A DNA stretch of 64,000 nt from Psychrobacter sp. DAB_AL43B (GCF_900168255.1 NZ_LT799838.1:620001-684000), one strand, 5' to 3'; shown: positions 1 to 10,767, numbered from the stretch's first letter. Made by a program: numbers and translations. The notes: generated by a model from the sequence alone, not told the origin.

Positions 1-3000
1 GCCAGGTGCTGGACGGATACCGACGTATTTTTCTTTAATCATCTCATCATTGGTTAGGTTTTCGTCAGCCTGATAGCCCCAATACTCTTTACGAATCAGC
101 TCATGTAGATGCTCGGCAAAGGCTTCTGCTAAACGGTCAGACAAGGCTTGAGTCATAATGGCATTATAGTCATCACCAGCGGCTTTATATTTTTCAGCGA
201 GTGCTTCTGTACCAACTATTGAGACTGTAAAGCCACCTAAATAGTCAGTATGCGTTTCCGATGGTGAGATAAAGTCTGCTAAGCTAAAGTTTGGCTTACC
301 ACTGGCTTTGTCACTTTGTTGACGTAAATGCTCAAACTGATAGGTTGGGTTGCCACCTTGCTGTGGATCGTTATCATAAACGGTGACAGTATCCGCACCA
401 GTACGACGTGCTGGCATCAGTTTGAATACACCTTTCGCGACGATTAATTTCTCATCAATCATCTTTTGCATCAATTCATTAGCATTATCGAACAAATCAC
501 GCGCTGCTTCACCAACTACATCGTCTTGTAATATTCTTGGATATTTACCTGCCAGACCCCAAGAGATAAAGAACGGTGTCCAGTCGATATAAGGCAGTAG
601 ATTGGTGATGGGATAATCATCAAGGATAACTTGTCCTAGCTTATTAGGAGTCGGCGGCACATAGTTGTCCCAGTCATCTTTAAAGCCAATGTCGATTGAT
701 TCCGCATAGGATATCTTGGCGGCTTTTGGTTGACGCTTGGCGAGGCGCTCACGCACTTTTATATATTCTGCGCGGGTTTCATCGATCAAACCTTGACGGT
801 GCTCTTTTGATAGCAGCTTCGTCACTACGCCGACTGAGCGCGACGCATCTGCCACGTATATGACGCCATTGTTTTGGTATTGCGGCTCAACTTTGACCGC
901 CGTATGTGCTTTAGAGGTCGTTGCACCGCCAATCATCAAGGGCAGCGTTATACCGCGTTCTTGCATTTGTTTGGCGACATAGACCATTTCATCAAGACTT
1001 GGAGTAATCAAACCTGATAGACCAATGATATCAACTTCCTCAGCAATTGCGGTATCGAGGATTTTTTCACAGGGTACCATCACGCCCAAATCAACAATGT
1101 CATAACCGTTACAGCCAAGCACCACGCCGACGATATTTTTACCGATATCATGGACGTCACCTTTGACGGTTGCCATGAGGATTTTGCCTTTCTTTTCACC
1201 CTCGACTTTTTCCGCTTCGATGTACGGGTTGAGCCACGCGACAGACTGCTTCATGACGCGAGCGGATTTGACTACTTGCGGTAAAAACATTTTACCGGCA
1301 CCAAATAAATCACCAACGATATTCATACCGTCCATCAGTGGCCCTTCGATGACCTCTAGTGGTCTAGGATATTTCTCCCACGCTTCTTTGGTATCGGCTT
1401 CAATAAAGGTAGTGATACCTTTTACTAACGCATGGGCAATGCGCTCTTCTACTGTGCCTTCGCGCCAAGTCATGTCGACGGTGCTGTCTTTTTTCTTACC
1501 GCCGTCCTGATAGCTCTCAGCGATGGTCATTAGCCGTTCGGTGGCATCTTGACCAGTCTCGCCTTGATTGCGGTTAAGCATCACATCTTCGATGGCATCG
1601 CGTGCTTCTTTAGGAATATCGTCATATAACTCAAGCATGGCAGGGTTAACGATACCCATCGTCAAGCCATTTTGAATCGCATGATAAAGGAATACGGAGT
1701 TGATGGCTTCACGGATAGGGTTACCACGGAAACTAAATGAGACGTTCGATACGCCGCCCGATACCATGGCATTCGGCAAGTTTTCCGTAATCCATTTAGT
1801 CGCGTTGATAAAGTCGGCACCGTAGTTGTTGTGCTCAGTAATACCGGTGGCCACGGCAAAGATATTGGGGTCAAAGATAATATCTTCAGACGGGAAACCT
1901 ACTTCATTAACCAATACGTCATAGCTGCGCTTACAAATCTGAGTTTTGCGCTCAAAGGTATCGGCTTGTCCATCTTCATCAAATGCCATGACAATAATAG
2001 CAGCACCATAGCGCATGCATAACTTTGCGCGCTCGACGAACTCAGCGTGACCTTCTTTTAACGAGATAGAGTTGACGATAGACTTACCTTGAATGCGCTT
2101 CAAACCTTCTTCGATAATGTCCCATTTTGAGGAGTCAATCATCAAGGGTACGCGGCTAATGTCCGGCTCGCCCGATACCAAGTTGACGAAATGAATCATC
2201 GCTTGTTTGGAGTCAAGCATGCCTTCGTCCATGTTGATATCGACGATTTGTGCGCCGCCTTCGACTTGGTCACGGGCGACATCGAGCGCCTCAAGATAAG
2301 CTTCGGTTTTAATCAAACGCAAGAATTTCTTTGAACCGGTAACGTTGGTACGCTCACCGACGTTGACGAATAAGCTATCAGGCGTAATGGTAAATGGCTC
2401 AAGTCCAGATAAGCGGCAAGCTGGCGCAATCTCAGGAATGACGCGCGGTGGATAATTTGCCACCATGTTAGCGATTTGGCGAATATGCTCAGGCGTTGTA
2501 CCGCAGCAGCCGCCGACGATATTTAGAATGCCTGCTTTGGCAAAGCCTTCAAGCAGTGCCGTAGTTTCCTTGGCGGATTCATCGTATTCGCCAAACTCAT
2601 TGGGCAAGCCCGCATTTGGATGTGCTGATACATAAGTGTTGGCGATATTTGACAGTGTTTGAATATGCGGTCTAAGGGCATCAGCACCAAGTGCACAGTT
2701 AAAGCCAACCGTTAATGGCTTCGCATGGCGAATAGAGTTATAAAAAGCTTCAGCCGTTTGACCCGATAAAGTACGACCCGACGCATCGGTAATCGTCCCT
2801 GAAATCATAATAGGTAATTCAAATCCGATATCATCAAAGACGCCTGTGACAGCAAAAATCGCTGCTTTGGCATTTAGCGTATCGAAAATCGTCTCAATCA
2901 AAATGAGATCGACGCCACCTTCCATCAATGCCAATGTCGCTTCACGATAATTCAGCACCAATTCATCAAAGGTGATATTACGAAAGGCAGGATCATTAAC

Positions 3001-3570
3001 ATCAGGCGATAGCGAGCAAGTACGCGACGTTGGTCCAATAACTCCAGCGACGAAACGTGGCTTATTAGGTGTCTTAGCAGTGAACTCATCAGCGGCTTCG
3101 CGAGCAATCTTGGCAGCGGTTTTATTTAGCTCAGGAACTAGATATTGCATATCATAGTCGGCCATCGACAGACGCGTACCGTTAAAGCTGTTGGTTTCGA
3201 TAATATCAGCGCCCGCCTCAAGGTGAGCAAGGTGAATCTCTTTAATCATATGTGGCTGTGAGAGTACCAGCAGGTCATTATTGCCGCGTACATCTTGCTT
3301 AATATTAGCAAAACGCTCTCCGCGATAGTCTGCTTCCTCAAGCTTATAATTCTGAATATGCGTTCCCATCGCACCATCAAGCATCAAAATTCGTAACGCC
3401 ATCTGTTCCGTGATACGTGCGCGTGCTGTCAACTGCTGTGCTTTATAAGGGAACACCTCAGGCGGTGTCAATATGAAATCGTTAGGATTGGCATTTGGGT
3501 TGCCATTGTCGACAGCTGGCGTGTCAGAAGATACGGTGATACTGGTTTGAGGAGAGGTCATCGAGGTCAT
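1..3570 (-). CDS. metH: Methionine synthase, cobalamin-dependent (partial, C-terminus off window)
   Basis: Transfers a methyl group from methyltetrahydrofolate to homocysteine through cobalamin, in the cytoplasm, as the last step of methionine synthesis. About 1190 codons are present; the family is about 1230-1260 residues, so only the end of the AdoMet activation domain is missing. Seen in order: a homocysteine-binding domain starting at DGAMGTHIQ and carrying the zinc-ligand run [11 protein letters not shown]; a pterin-binding domain ([10 protein letters not shown], then [10 protein letters not shown]); a B12 domain with the cobalamin-ligand motif DVHDIGKN near residue 805; and the beginning of the activation domain. 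Starts at 3570 and 3561 are both in frame and neither has a clear Shine-Dalgarno. I see no cobalamin or SAM riboswitch upstream. Function is near certain. Confidence 0.96.
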   Translation of the reverse strand, partial: MTSMTSPQTSITVSSDTPAVDNGNPNANPNDFILTPPEVFPYKAQQLTARARITEQMALRILMLDGAMGTHIQNYKLEEADYRGERFANIKQDVRGNNDLLVLSQPHMIKEIHLAHLEAGADIIETNSFNGTRLSMADYDMQYLVPELNKTAAKIAREAADEFTAKTPNKPRFVAGVIGPTSRTCSLSPDVNDPAFRNITFDELVLNYREATLALMEGGVDLILIETIFDTLNAKAAIFAVTGVFDDIGFELPIMISGTITDASGRTLSGQTAEAFYNSIRHAKPLTVGFNCALGADALRPHIQTLSNIANTYVSAHPNAGLPNEFGEYDESAKETTALLEGFAKAGILNIVGGCCGTTPEHIRQIANMVANYPPRVIPEIAPACRLSGLEPFTITPDSLFVNVGERTNVTGSKKFLRLIKTEAYLEALDVARDQVEGGAQIVDINMDEGMLDSKQAMIHFVNLVSGEPDISRVPLMIDSSKWDIIEEGLKRIQGKSIVNSISLKEGHAEFVERAKLCMRYGAAIIVMAFDEDGQADTFERKTQICKRSYDVLVNEVGFPSEDIIFDPNIFAVATGITEHNNYGADFINATKWITENLPNAMVSGGVSNVSFSFRGNPIREAINSVFLYHAIQNGLTMGIVNPAMLELYDDIPKEARDAIEDVMLNRNQGETGQDATERLMTIAESYQDGGKKKDSTVDMTWREGTVEERIAHALVKGITTFIEADTKEAWEKYPRPLEVIEGPLMDGMNIVGDLFGAGKMFLPQVVKSARVMKQSVAWLNPYIEAEKVEGEKKGKILMATVKGDVHDIGKNIVGVVLGCNGYDIVDLGVMVPCEKILDTAIAEEVDIIGLSGLITPSLDEMVYVAKQMQERGITLPLMIGGATTSKAHTAVKVEPQYQNNGVIYVADASRSVGVVTKLLSKEHRQGLIDETRAEYIKVRERLAKRQPKAAKISYAESIDIGFKDDWDNYVPPTPNKLGQVILDDYPITNLLPYIDWTPFFISWGLAGKYPRILQDDVVGEAARDLFDNANELMQKMIDEKLIVAKGVFKLMPARRTGADTVTVYDNDPQQGGNPTYQFEHLRQQSDKASGKPNFSLADFISPSETHTDYLGGFTVSIVGTEALAEKYKAAGDDYNAIMTQALSDRLAEAFAEHLHELIRKEYWGYQADENLTNDEMIKEKYVGIRPAPG

Positions 3571-4167
3571 AGGAACACTGCTTATATTATCAATATTATA
3601 AAAGAGGAGATAAAGAAACGCGGTAAAAACATTAAAAGAAAAAAGTTGCAAATCCATATTATTCTAGCATGAAAAATGGTGCATTCGCAGGTATGTCCTT
3701 ATTCATCTTTAACAAAACGAGCGTTCAGCAGCTATCTACTATTTATATAGGCTTAGTCATTGGTAAGTAACTCGTCATACTATCTATTTAAGACGTACTT
3801 GAAAATACTATCAGCGCAAATGCCTATCATTATCTTTAATAGCCACAAAAGGTCTTTACTTTCAAAATGAAATTAGACATTTGCCTAAAAAATAGACAAA
3901 AATTACACGTATATTACAAAAAACAGCGTAAATGCAAATTGATAAAGTTGTTTTATATGTTAATTTAAGTTTAGAAGGATTGGTTGTTTATAAGATTTAC
4001 TTAATAAGTCTATGGTAATAGCCATTAACTAATAAGCAGATGCTAATGACTATCAGCTACTAAGTATTAGCTGATGTTTAAACAGCTAGCCTGATAAAAG
4101 AACAAGCTAATTGGTAAATAAGACAGTAATAAAAAGTAGGACACACTCAATCATTAAGGACAATATT
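3571..4167. other. AT-rich divergent intergenic region (metH / fasciclin lipoprotein)
   Basis: About 600 bp without a convincing gene. It must hold the metH promoter (leftward) and the fasciclin gene promoter (rightward). I see no riboswitch-like fold, only AT-rich sequence with several TAAG/CTTA steps. An in-frame codon at 4111 could extend the fasciclin ORF, but the signal peptide and ribosome site favour the ATG at 4168. Confidence 0.4.
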
Positions 4168-4722
4168 ATGAAAATTACTAAAATTGCTACCATCGGTGCA
4201 TTAGCAGTATCATTAGTGGGACTTAGCGCCTGTAATAATATGATGCCGCAAAAAAGCGCAGCAATGAAAGCGCCTATGCACAATCAGTCTATGGCAAAAA
4301 TGAACGTGGTACAAATTGCACAAAGTAATCCTGATTTCTCGCTACTCGTTGAAGCGGTAGTGGCGGCAGACTTAGCGGGTGCGTTGTCTAATCCCAATGC
4401 GAACTTTACAATACTTGCTCCAACCAATGCGGCTTTTATGCAAGTATTGAACGAAACAGGTATGAGCAAAGCTCAACTGTTTGCTAACAAGCCGCTGTTA
4501 ACTAAAATCTTAAGTTACCATGTGATTAATGGCGCCGCGCCAGTATATGCGAAAGATGTTATGCCGGGTAATGTCATTATGCTTAGCAAAGATACGCTCA
4601 TGGTAACGAATCAGGGCAAACTAATGGATGAAAGTGGTCGCACTGCCACTATCCTAAAAACGGATATCGCTGCTACTAACGGTGTGGTACATGTGATTGA
4701 TAGAGTGCTATTACCTAAATAA
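4168..4722 (+). CDS. Fasciclin (FAS1) domain lipoprotein
   Basis: Predicted cell-envelope lipoprotein of 184 residues. The ATG at 4168 is preceded by AAGGA seven bases upstream and gives a short signal peptide ending in the lipobox LSAC. One FAS1 domain follows: an H1-like block (NFTILAPTNAAF), a central YHVINGAAP motif, and the terminal H2-like block NGVVHVIDRVLLPK. FAS1 domains mediate adhesion or matrix contacts in many organisms; the role here is unknown. It is the first of three related units in tandem: a decayed copy follows immediately and an intact paralogue lies at 5148-5756, so local duplication is clear. Confidence 0.88.
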   Translation: MKITKIATIGALAVSLVGLSACNNMMPQKSAAMKAPMHNQSMAKMNVVQIAQSNPDFSLLVEAVVAADLAGALSNPNANFTILAPTNAAFMQVLNETGMSKAQLFANKPLLTKILSYHVINGAAPVYAKDVMPGNVIMLSKDTLMVTNQGKLMDESGRTATILKTDIAATNGVVHVIDRVLLPK

Positions 4723-4740
4723 GTTTTAATTGAAAATTTT

Positions 4741-4971
4741 AAATTAAAAAATATAGAAGTACTCACTTATTATCTTATCAAGGATGACCGAGTCTTTGCT
4801 TATGAAACCATGGCAGGCAACCAAGAGACGCTCGACGGCAGTAGTATCACCTTTCATGATAAAAAACAGATTACTGATACTAGCGGTCGTACCTCTAATA
4901 TTATGATGGCTAATATACAAGCCAATAACGGTGTCGTACACGTGATCGATACAGTGTTGCTACCTAAATAA
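4741..4971 (+). pseudogene. Remnant of a fasciclin domain (C-terminal half)
   Basis: This frame has no start and no ribosome site. It begins in the middle of a FAS1 domain (VLTYYLIKDDRVFAYET) and runs to the characteristic ending NGVVHVIDTVLLPK and a stop. It is in the same frame as the preceding lipoprotein gene, 18 bases after that gene's stop, and its last 14 residues match those of the downstream paralogue. It is best read as the surviving 3' half of a tandem duplicate. Translation by read-through is possible but unsupported. Confidence 0.75.
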
Positions 4972-5147
4972 GCATCAATTAAAAATTAATCCGTTAAAAT
5001 CGTAGTTATTGATATAGCGGATTTAATGTTCAGACTGGCTGGTTAATGATTTTAATAAATAAGCTGCCAGCTGCTATTTTCATTGGTTAAAAAAACGATT
5101 CGTTAAGGAAATCACTTAACTCATTCTTCATCTATAAGGAAATATCT

Positions 5148-5756
5148 ATGTTAAAGAAAAACTTACTATCTATCGCAGTCGTGACAGCAGCAATTTCATT
5201 AGCAGCTTGTAACGATAAAGAAGCTGTTGTCGAGCCAGTAGAGCCAGAAGCGACCACTGATGTAGTCGTTGAGCCAGAAGTTTCTCCTGAAGCAGTCGCA
5301 GAAGCTGATGCAGCACCTATGCCTGAAGCAGCAGCTACCCAAAGTATTGCTGAAATGGCTGCTGCAAACCCGGATTTATCAATACTAACTGCTGCATTGA
5401 AAGCTGCTGGTCTTGACGGTATGATGATGGACGCAGGCACATACACAGTATTTGCTCCAACTGATGACGCATTTGCTGCTGTATTGACTAAATTGGACGT
5501 TACTAAAGAAGAGTTATTGGCTAATACCGATTTGCTAAAAAGCGTACTACCGTACCATGTTGTTCCTATGGTAGTAAAAGCAGCTGACATTCCTTATGAT
5601 ACTGCTATCGAAACGGTCAATGGTCAAACCATTACTATCGGTTCTGACAATGTTATTACCGATGCAAGTGGCAATAAAGCTACTATTACTGCAACAGATA
5701 TGATGGCGACTAATGGTGTTGTCCATGTAATCGATACCGTATTATTACCTAAATAA
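5148..5756 (+). CDS. Fasciclin (FAS1) domain lipoprotein
   Basis: Predicted envelope lipoprotein of 202 residues. A signal peptide ends in the lipobox LAAC near residue 21. An acidic Glu/Val/Pro/Ala-rich linker (about residues 25-60) separates it from one FAS1 domain with TYTVFAPTDDAF, LPYHVVP and NGVVHVIDTVLLPK. The ATG is preceded by AAGGA at a good distance. It is the paralogue of the gene at 4168, with a longer linker, probably to hold the domain away from the membrane. The final codons TTACCTAAATAA are repeated once just past the stop, a small duplication. A strong hairpin terminator follows. Confidence 0.9.
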   Translation: MLKKNLLSIAVVTAAISLAACNDKEAVVEPVEPEATTDVVVEPEVSPEAVAEADAAPMPEAAATQSIAEMAAANPDLSILTAALKAAGLDGMMMDAGTYTVFAPTDDAFAAVLTKLDVTKEELLANTDLLKSVLPYHVVPMVVKAADIPYDTAIETVNGQTITIGSDNVITDASGNKATITATDMMATNGVVHVIDTVLLPK

Positions 5757-5811
5757 TTGTTACCTAAATAAGGTTTTATTAAAAACAAAACCTTATTATA
5801 AATAATATCTA

Positions 5812-5843
5812 AGAAGCCTAGCTATCGAGCTGGGCTTCTTTTT
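5812..5843 (+). terminator. Rho-independent terminator after fasciclin gene
   Basis: A 12-bp hairpin (AGAAGCCTAGCT / AGCTGGGCTTCT, one G-T pair) with loop ATCG is followed by a T run. It lies about 55 bp past the fasciclin stop. A weaker hairpin (AAGGTTTT / AAAACCTT) precedes it. Confidence 0.8.
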
Positions 5844-6050
5844 GTCTGTTAATAAGTTATAAAGAGTTATGGTTCAAACCATTTAAAAAGTAGGATATTG
5901 CTGTGGTGGATTTTTTGTAGCATTGAGCCAAGCTTATTAATGGCAAGCTAGCAAGTTTATACCTATAAAAAGTGACTCTCATTATAAAAATGTCAGTCTT
6001 AACGTATCGATTTTACTGTGCCTTGATTAGAATATAGGTAGTGGTATGCA

Positions 6051-6089
6051 AACAGAAAAGCCCGTGACTATGCTCACGGGCTTTTCTGT
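6051..6089 (-). terminator. Bidirectional terminator after the alanine symporter gene
   Basis: A perfect inverted repeat with 17-base arms (AACAGAAAAGCCCGTGA and its complement) and a 6-base loop. The arms include A/T runs that give a U tail on either strand. It sits about 43 bp beyond the symporter stop and separates it from the convergent fasciclin gene. Confidence 0.85.
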
Positions 6090-6131
6090 TTGCTTTACTA
6101 ACTTAGTAAGTATTATTTACTTTAGAGATTT

Positions 6132-7679
6132 TTACTTGGGATCTTTATGTAAAGGATCATTGTTCATTGCTGCCATCTGTTTGCGATGACGCTCTTCCCA
6201 GTACGGCGCGTTTTTGATACCGAATTTAGCGGGATCAAAACTATAGCGTGTCACGCCAGCTTTACGCTGTGCTTCATAGTCTTTAAGCATAGTGAGCGTT
6301 GGGCGAGCCACAAAGAAGATGACCAAGATACCAACAATGTTAAGCCAAGCCATAAGGCCAACACCAATATCACCGATGTCCCAGATGTAACCTGCTGAGT
6401 TGAGACCGCCGTATGAAACCATAACCATAATCAAGATTTTAACTAAGAAAACACCTTTCTTATGAGCACCGCGGCTGATAAAGCGGGTTAGATACGCAAT
6501 GTTCACTTCAGCGATATAGTAGTAGGCCAAGATAGTCGTAAAGGCAAAGAAGAATACAGCGATTGCGATAAAGACATTACCAAAGGTACCGTATACCGAT
6601 TCCATCGCCATTTGCGTAAAGGCGGGTGAGTTAATTTCAGTAGTAGCAGCTACATTTTGGAGAATGAACTGTCCATCTGGTAACGTACCTTGAATGTTAT
6701 ACATGCCAGTAGATAAAATCATAAATGCCGTAGCAGAACAAACTAGCAGTGTATCTACATAGACTGAGAACGCTTGTACCAAACCTTGCTGTGATGGATG
6801 CTCAACTTCAGCAGCAGCAGCAGCGTGAGGGCCAGTACCTTGACCCGCTTCGTTAGAGTAAATACCACGTTTTACACCCCAACCAATTGCCGCACCAAAA
6901 CCAGCTTGTGCAGTAAATGCATCACCAATGATCAAACCAAATACATCTGGGATCAAACTGAAGTTGCTGAACATGATGATGAGTGCTAAAGCAATATAAC
7001 CAAGCGCCATAAAAGGAACGGCGTACTCAGTAAAGGTTGCAATACGTTTAATACCACCGAAGATGATAATACCTAGAATAACGAGAATGATACCTAGCGC
7101 CACTAAACGCATAGAGCCGACTTCTAAGCCGCCGACATTCATGATCGTACCTTCACCCATCACCTGAGCAAAGGCACTGATAACGCCGTTTGCCTGAACG
7201 CCTGGCAAGAATATACCACAGGCTAAGATAGAGGCAACAGCGAATAGAATGCCATACCATTTTTGCCCGAGTGCTCGCTCGAAGTAATAAGCAGGACCAC
7301 CACGGTATTCGCCAGTAACAACGTCTTTTTCTTTATAAATCTGTGCCAGTGTTGATTCAACATAGGCGGTAGATGCGCCTAAAAACGCCACAACCCACAT
7401 CCAAAATACGGCTCCTGGGCCACCGAAGCCGATAGCAGCAGCTACCCCGGCGATGTTACCCATACCCACACGACCAGCAAGTGAGACGGCAAGTGCCTGA
7501 AATGATGAAATACCATCAGCACTGGACTTACCAGTGAATAGTAATTTAATCATTTCACCAAATAGACGAACTTGTACAAAGCGCGTCATGATGGAGTAAA
7601 ATAAACCTGCGCCCAAGCATAAGTAAATTAATGCTGGGCTCCAAATAATTCCGTTTACTAAATCGACTAAACCTTCCAT
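6132..7679 (-). CDS. Alanine/glycine:cation symporter (AGCS family)
   Basis: Inner-membrane Na+- or H+-coupled carrier of 515 residues, for alanine, glycine or related amino acids. The protein is hydrophobic throughout, with about ten membrane segments. Family signatures are visible: PGAVFWMWVVAFLGASTAYVES followed by EYRGGPAYYFERALG, and the GIYSNEAGQGTGPHAAAAA stretch lining the transport path. Length is normal for the family. The ATG at 7679 has an AAGGAAT-type ribosome site. It is a single-gene unit that diverges from lemA across a long spacer and ends at a strong terminator. Exact substrate is not determinable. Confidence 0.92.
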   Translation of the reverse strand: MEGLVDLVNGIIWSPALIYLCLGAGLFYSIMTRFVQVRLFGEMIKLLFTGKSSADGISSFQALAVSLAGRVGMGNIAGVAAAIGFGGPGAVFWMWVVAFLGASTAYVESTLAQIYKEKDVVTGEYRGGPAYYFERALGQKWYGILFAVASILACGIFLPGVQANGVISAFAQVMGEGTIMNVGGLEVGSMRLVALGIILVILGIIIFGGIKRIATFTEYAVPFMALGYIALALIIMFSNFSLIPDVFGLIIGDAFTAQAGFGAAIGWGVKRGIYSNEAGQGTGPHAAAAAEVEHPSQQGLVQAFSVYVDTLLVCSATAFMILSTGMYNIQGTLPDGQFILQNVAATTEINSPAFTQMAMESVYGTFGNVFIAIAVFFFAFTTILAYYYIAEVNIAYLTRFISRGAHKKGVFLVKILIMVMVSYGGLNSAGYIWDIGDIGVGLMAWLNIVGILVIFFVARPTLTMLKDYEAQRKAGVTRYSFDPAKFGIKNAPYWEERHRKQMAAMNNDPLHKDPK

Positions 7680-8617
7680 ATATCTATTCCTTCAACTGTC
7701 TCAAAATGACTATATATGAGGATGCAAAGAGTGAGCTAACGATTTAATATCCTTATTAACGCTAGCCACTCAAACTTTTTGCATATACTTAAAATTATCT
7801 TTTAAGCTTCATATGTGCATAGTCACCAAGAATGGACTGTAGTTGTCTGTATTTATCCGCTTGGCTTATTACTAAGCTTGGCTATGCTCGCTTGTTTACT
7901 GTCAATATAACGTGGTGTTTTGTCGTTCTGTTATAAGCCTAAACACTGTTATTAATAGACCAATGGATAAAACAGGCGGTTATAATATTAAATATCCGTC
8001 ATCATGACGGTATTCGATTTACTATGAGCGGTATCAGCTGAGCACAATTGCGTAATAGAATCATAAAGCGATGATTTGTCTGTCTATTCATTCTTTTAAA
8101 TGATAAATAAATCATTCGCTAGTACTAACGAATAAATAAGTCCACTACCAAATGTGTGCAAACCGTACAGCTACGTAACTGCAATTTGCCATATTTTTTC
8201 GTCAATTACTACAATTTTTTTCTTACAAGTATTTATATAGTCATTTCGATAAGCGTTATTGAGAGATAGAATGCCGTGGACTATGGTGTAGGCATTGTTT
8301 ATATCCATATTAAATGTTTTATTAATAGTAGGTGATGAGCAAGCTTATCAAGTTACTTAGTCAAAACAGAGCGCAAGCTTATGCTACAAGTCGTTGCTTG
8401 CGGTTGTGTTTTGGTAACGACGAATTGTAAAAAAAGCGTTATAGCGCCATTATTAGCACAATATATCGTAGGCTGTGAATATGAAATAGTAGCTTATATA
8501 GTTTCGTACTATTATAGTTTCGTCATATTTAAGATAGCATCCAAAAAAGTAGTAAAAAAGTACACTAAAAATTTGTTATTCATTATTTGATTTTTATCAT
8601 TATTAGGAGACGCCACA
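7680..8617. other. Long AT-rich divergent intergenic region
   Basis: About 940 bp between the symporter and lemA, which diverge. It contains a near-perfect palindrome at 7992-8013 (separate entry) and several weak AT-rich -10-like stretches. An open frame at 8381-8590 is TTA/ATA-rich, has no ribosome site and is not credible as a gene. Confidence 0.4.
7992..8013. promoter_or_regulatory. Palindrome, possible operator
   Basis: The core CCGTCAT-C-ATGACGG is a perfect 7-bp inverted repeat around one base. Flanking ATAT/GTAT extends it imperfectly to about 22 bp. No T run follows, so it is unlikely to be a terminator. It lies between divergent genes, which suits a dimeric repressor site. The binding protein is unknown. 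Confidence 0.35.
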
Positions 8618-9247
8618 ATGACGCGTAAATCTATTGTAAAACCTATGTTGCTATCGGCTGTATTAGCGACTTCTACCGTTGGTTTGACCGGTTGTGGTTA
8701 TAACAATCTTCAAGCCCAAGATGAGCAAGTGACCGCTTCGTGGTCAGAAGTGGTCAACCAATACCAACGTCGTGCAGACTTAGTGCCAAACTTGGTAAAA
8801 GTCGTGCAGCAGTATGCTGAGCAAGAACAAGAAGTCTTTACCCAAGTGGCCGAAGCGCGCTCACGTGCTGGTAGTATTACCGTGACGCCAGAGGTACTCA
8901 ACGACCCTGAAACGATGGAGCGTTATGCCGCCGCGCAAGAACAGATGACTGGCGCGCTATCACGCCTAATGGCAGTTTCTGAGCGCTATCCTGAGCTAAA
9001 ATCGGATGCGTTGTTCCAAGATTTGCAGGCGCAGCTCGAAGGGACTGAAAATCGTATTGCCGTCGCTCGTAACCGCTATATTCAAGAAGTACAAGGTTAC
9101 AATACGACGGTGCGTCAATTCCCAACCAATATTACTGCCAAAGTATTTGGCATGAATGCCAAGCCAAACTTTAGCGTGGCTAATGAAGCGGAAATATCGA
9201 CCGCACCAAGTGTTGACTTCGGTGATGATGCAGAGAAAACTCAGTAA
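8618..9247 (+). CDS. LemA family lipoprotein
   Basis: Predicted envelope protein of 209 residues, mainly helical, of the widespread LemA family; biochemical function is not established. A signal peptide with lipobox LTGC ends near residue 26, followed by the hallmark block NQYQRRADLVPNLVKVV and the later ENRIAVARNRYIQEVQ. The ATG is preceded by TAGGAG. Two TPM-domain genes follow in the same direction. LemA-TPM-TPM clusters are common in proteobacteria and suggest a shared envelope role, possibly in membrane-protein or photosystem-repair-like quality control; that last point is inference from the TPM family. Confidence 0.93.
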   Translation: MTRKSIVKPMLLSAVLATSTVGLTGCGYNNLQAQDEQVTASWSEVVNQYQRRADLVPNLVKVVQQYAEQEQEVFTQVAEARSRAGSITVTPEVLNDPETMERYAAAQEQMTGALSRLMAVSERYPELKSDALFQDLQAQLEGTENRIAVARNRYIQEVQGYNTTVRQFPTNITAKVFGMNAKPNFSVANEAEISTAPSVDFGDDAEKTQ

Positions 9248-9537
9248 AACCAGATGAATGGATAATGGCTAAAGGTGAGCGCTTATTCTCTCTTTATCTA
9301 TTAAATACTTGGTTTATTAAACTGAGTTTTTATGCCCGTCTTAGCCACATTTTTGCTGATATGAACACATATAGGTATCTATACATCATAATACCATAGC
9401 GTGTTCATACCTTTAGGTGATGGTAAGAGGGCAGCTTGCTTAGTAAAACGTCATTTGAAAGCCGTTATTGCTATATCAATGAATATTGTTGCACCAATTA
9501 ATTTAGTACAGATGTTACTTGAGGCGGTATAGATTAG

Positions 9538-10716
9538 ATGAATAATTCAAAAACACTCTTATCAGTATTATTATTCACACTAAGCATCAGTAGTGCGTCT
9601 GTGCTGCATGCGGCGCCCAACGATAATGCCATTGCTACTGATAACCCCTCGAACATGCAAAACCGTAGTGTCGAGGACTTAGTGGCTATTGCCAAAGCAG
9701 GCGAGTCCAACGAAGCCATCAATGATGCCGTATTAGGTAACGAAGCGATTAATGAAGCCATCCTCGGCAATGAGGCAATAAATCCCAATGCCGCTAATAC
9801 TGATGGCGTAGCAGCGACGCGAGCTCCAACAAAGCCGCCTGTGCAGTCAACTGCCGCTAGTGTTGATGCCGATAAGCTTATCTTAAATAATCCTGTTATT
9901 GATCAAGCTAATATCTTAAACCCGCAAGAAAAACAACGCTTAGAGGCGCAGCTGCGTACGATTTACCAGCAAGGATTAGCGCAAGCGGCGGTTGTCATTG
10001 TGCCTACTACCAACGGTGTGCCCATCTTTGACTATGCTTTGCAGGTTGCTGAGAAGTGGCAGCTTGGCAATAAAGACATCGATGATGGTTTGTTGATGGT
10101 CGTCGCTGTCAATGACCGTGATATGTATATTTTAACGGGTTACGGACTAGAAGGCGTACTACCAGATGCGGCGGTCAATCGTATTATTCGAGAGGATATT
10201 ACCCCTTTATTTAAGCAAGATGACTATGGTGCTGGCATATTGGCAGGCGTCAGCGCCCTTGGTGCTCGTCTGACCGCTGACCCTGAAGTATTGGCTCGTG
10301 CGGATGCACAAGCGGCTGAACGTAATGCCCAGCAAGGCTCAGATGAGCTGCCATCACCTATTTTCTTGTTCATTATGGCGATGATATTTGGTAGCTTTAT
10401 TACCAGTATATTTGGTCGCGTATTTGGTTCTATGCTTACCGCAGGTGGTTTTGTTGCAGGCTCACTGGCATTGGGCGGCGGTCTATTTATGACCATCATC
10501 ATGGCAATATTTTTATGGCTGTTCTTGATTTCACGCGGCGGCGGCGGTGGCGGTAAAGGTGGACGCGGCGGCGGACGTAGAGGCGGCGGTATGATCTTCC
10601 TACCCGGTATGGGCGGCGGTGGTGGCGGCGGCTTTGGTGGTGGTGGTTTCGGCGGCGGCGGTTTTGGCGGTGGCGGCGGTGGTTTCGGCGGCGGCGGCGC
10701 TGGCGGTTCTTGGTAA
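9538..10716 (+). CDS. TPM-domain (YgcG-like) membrane protein with Gly-rich tail
   Basis: 392 residues. A signal peptide (cleavage near VLHAAP) is followed by a linker holding a ten-residue repeat (NEAINDAVLG, NEAINEAILG, then NEAIN). The TPM domain spans about residues 120-240 (DQANILNPQEKQRLEAQL, then QVAEKWQLGNKDIDDGLLMV). Two membrane segments (about 278-335) and a C-terminal Gly/Phe/Arg-rich low-complexity tail end in GGSW. TPM proteins bind divalent metals and act in membrane-protein turnover in plants; the bacterial role is unclear. It lies 290 bp after lemA and 51 bp before a second TPM gene. Confidence 0.88.
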   Translation: MNNSKTLLSVLLFTLSISSASVLHAAPNDNAIATDNPSNMQNRSVEDLVAIAKAGESNEAINDAVLGNEAINEAILGNEAINPNAANTDGVAATRAPTKPPVQSTAASVDADKLILNNPVIDQANILNPQEKQRLEAQLRTIYQQGLAQAAVVIVPTTNGVPIFDYALQVAEKWQLGNKDIDDGLLMVVAVNDRDMYILTGYGLEGVLPDAAVNRIIREDITPLFKQDDYGAGILAGVSALGARLTADPEVLARADAQAAERNAQQGSDELPSPIFLFIMAMIFGSFITSIFGRVFGSMLTAGGFVAGSLALGGGLFMTIIMAIFLWLFLISRGGGGGGKGGRGGGRRGGGMIFLPGMGGGGGGGFGGGGFGGGGFGGGGGGFGGGGAGGSW

Positions 10717-10767
10717 ACCTATACACTAGATGACAGCCAGTAATGGCGTACTTGAGGAAATAATATA

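Noticed and set aside
3571..4110. Cobalamin or SAM riboswitch for metH
   Set aside because: No B12-box-like or SAM-box-like sequence recognisable upstream of the start.
8381..8590. 69-codon open frame upstream of lemA
   Set aside because: No ribosome site, AT-rich with low-complexity codons, no recognisable features.
10530..10715. Dense GGCGGT repeats, possible CRISPR-like or regulatory repeat
   Set aside because: They are codon repeats for the Gly-rich tail, with no spacer structure. No CRISPR array was seen anywhere in the window.
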